From: DATGIQ01 sp035295665
GTDB taxonomy: Bacteria > Planctomycetota > Planctomycetia > Gemmatales > Gemmataceae
Reading direction: 5' to 3'
Length of the DNA: 6,420 bases
Assembly (NCBI GenBank): GCA_035295665.1
Contig: DATGIQ010000540.1
Location: forward strand, 1-6,420
A model generated the notes under the pieces. The model saw only the letters and a program-made list of their open reading frames with translations. It searched no databases and was not told the origin of the DNA. Shown piece by piece: positions 5,322 through 6,420 of the stretch (position 1 is the stretch's first letter; each line of letters opens with the position of its first letter). A program made the translations under genes and the position numbers.

Positions 5322-6420
5322 GATCTGCCCTCCCGATCCGGCTCCCAGACCCGGAACAGCCCGAGGCCGAGGAAGCGTCCGGCCCCGACGATGAGCGGCC
5401 CGCGAATCTCCCGATCAAACTCCACTACGGCGTGGGTTCGGTAGCGCGGCACGTCCGCCTCCTTGCGCTCGCGGTGAAAGCGGACGCTCGTGGGGACACC
5501 GCGGAACCGCGATACCCTGTCTGCTGCGACGTGGATCGGCCGGCACCCGACCACGCGCTCGACGGAATCCGCAATGACATCCTCGACGCGCTCGCCATCC
5601 TTGTCCTTGGGAAACCGGTCGCAGAGGACCGGCGTCACGCTGGCCCAGCGCTGTGAGCGCTTTCGCCGGAAGGCCGATTCAGCCGTGTAGGCGTCGGTGC
5701 GCAAGGACTGGAAGCCCGCGTCCGCCCCGGCAAGCGTCACCCCCCAGGAATGGCCATCAACGCCGAGGGTCTCCAGCGCGGCCAGCGCCCTGAGGATTTC
5801 GCGCCGCTCCGGGCTGAACCGGCCGAGGTTGCGCGGCAGGACAACCGCGAATCCCATCACCTTGCCGTCCGCATAACGATGGCCCACGTTGGCCAGCGGG
5901 ACATACGCGACATGGTCAGCGCGACTCACGCCGCCGGCGTCGGTGTGCCCGCTGACCAGGGATTTCACCTGGGGGCCAGACCGGTCGGTTGCCCTGAGAA
6001 CGGCGTGCCGGATAGCGTTCGTCAGCCGCAACGTCCCGCTGAGCGGCAGGAATGAACGGCCGTCGATCTGGCACACGATCAGGTCGCCGAAGACGGATTC
6101 CGCCGGACGTGTTGGCGATGGCTCCTCGCCGGCCACCAACCGGTATGGCTGGTACGTACCGGGCGACGGGCGGGCCTGGCGACGATAAGCCCGTTCGAGT
6201 TCCTCAAGCCGCCCGGTTGAGGGGACGCGGAAGATGAGGTCGCCGCCTTCGGCTGGCACATGGGTGATTGGGCCAGGCGCATCGGTAATAGATACGCGCA
6301 CGAGGGATGAGGAGTGGCCGAGATAGGTCACGCAGGCCGCCAGGCGCGCGAGGGGTTGCAGGTGGGGTTCGATCCCCTCCGCTTGTGTCCAGACGAAATG
6401 TAGGACTGGCCTGGCCGGAG
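5318..6420 (-). CDS. csb2: Type I-G Csb2 (Cas5-Cas6 fusion), 5' end missing
   Basis: The visible 366 codons end at TGA 5318-5320, overlapping the cas3 start. A GTG at 6331 could open the frame, but it is not the real start: the frame stays open to the window edge and encodes credible family sequence before it (VLHFVWTQAEGIEP, then YLGHSSSLVRV). The N-terminal Cas5-like part therefore continues beyond 6420; perhaps 80-120 residues are missing. Numbered from the GTG, Csb2-like stretches are LPLSGTLRLTNAIRHAVL (95-112), VSGHTDAGG (126-134), HVAYVPLANVGHRYADGK (140-157), RWASVTPVLCDRF (228-240) and the C-terminal glycine-rich RAMP loop GAGRFLGLGLF (316-326). Csb2 combines Cas5 (grips the crRNA 5' handle) with Cas6 (cuts the repeat transcript to make crRNAs), so it would process the array at 1-656. 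Candidate catalytic histidines include those in SGH and GHRYADG, but which one acts cannot be told from sequence alone. csb1 (cas7) is expected upstream, outside the window. Confidence 0.9.
   Translation of the reverse strand, partial: PARPVLHFVWTQAEGIEPHLQPLARLAACVTYLGHSSSLVRVSITDAPGPITHVPAEGGDLIFRVPSTGRLEELERAYRRQARPSPGTYQPYRLVAGEEPSPTRPAESVFGDLIVCQIDGRSFLPLSGTLRLTNAIRHAVLRATDRSGPQVKSLVSGHTDAGGVSRADHVAYVPLANVGHRYADGKVMGFAVVLPRNLGRFSPERREILRALAALETLGVDGHSWGVTLAGADAGFQSLRTDAYTAESAFRRKRSQRWASVTPVLCDRFPKDKDGERVEDVIADSVERVVGCRPIHVAADRVSRFRGVPTSVRFHRERKEADVPRYRTHAVVEFDREIRGPLIVGAGRFLGLGLFRVWEPDREGRS
5329..5334 (-). promoter_or_regulatory. Ribosome binding site for cas3
   Basis: GGGAGG on the minus strand, 7 nt before the GTG at 5321 and inside the last codons of csb2. 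It decides for the GTG start that overlaps the csb2 stop codon. Confidence 0.6.

Noticed and set aside
4719..5444. Plus-strand open frame of 241 codons opposite the start of cas3 and end of csb2
   Set aside because: Antisense shadow of two strongly supported genes, without any recognisable domain.
6329..6331. GTG as the start codon of csb2
   Set aside because: The frame remains open to the window edge with family-like sequence, so this is an internal valine codon of a gene truncated by the window.
6309..6391. tRNA-like stretch on the plus strand (GTGGCCGAGAT, later GGGGTTCGATCCCCTCC and a CCA)
   Set aside because: The T-arm-like hairpin is real as sequence, but no acceptor stem pairs across it, the T-stem fails beyond 4 pairs in the standard register, and the bases encode conserved Csb2 residues on the other strand.

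Overview
The window is GC-rich and holds the distal part of a type I-G (formerly I-U) CRISPR-Cas locus, with all genes and the array reading on the minus strand. Read in that direction (from 6420 down to 1), the order is: csb2 (Cas5-Cas6 fusion, 5' part cut off by the window edge), cas3 with a helicase-first, HD-last architecture, a 324-residue Cas8g/Cas3-extension-type protein, a 475-nt gene-free leader, and a CRISPR array that runs off the other edge. The type I-G set and high GC fit a proteobacterium (Geobacter and Thioalkalivibrio carry such systems), but no taxonomic marker is present, so the host is an inference.

Layout: 1-656 is the array, with nine identical 37-nt repeats and eight complete spacers of 35-37 nt; the first 35 bases are probably a ninth spacer, so the array continues upstream. 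657-1131 is the leader, with no credible gene but several small motifs: a 9-bp inverted repeat, a TATAAT box, a TTGACA box, a 10-bp palindrome and a recurring CGGTCAG word. 1132-2106, 2103-5321 and 5318-6420 are the three cas genes. They overlap by 4 bp at each junction (ATGA and GTGA), as expected of one translationally coupled transcript.

How the parts work together (family knowledge applied to this locus): the array transcript is cut in its repeats by the Cas6-like part of Csb2. The crRNA joins a Cascade made of Cas7 (Csb1, expected beyond 6420), Csb2 and a large-subunit-type protein, for which the 324-residue protein is the candidate here. DNA-bound Cascade recruits Cas3, which unwinds and degrades the target.

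The adaptation genes (cas1/cas4, cas2) and csb1 are not in the window. In particular, no adaptation gene lies between the last interference gene and the leader. I see no wholly new system. The least explained stretch is the long structured leader.
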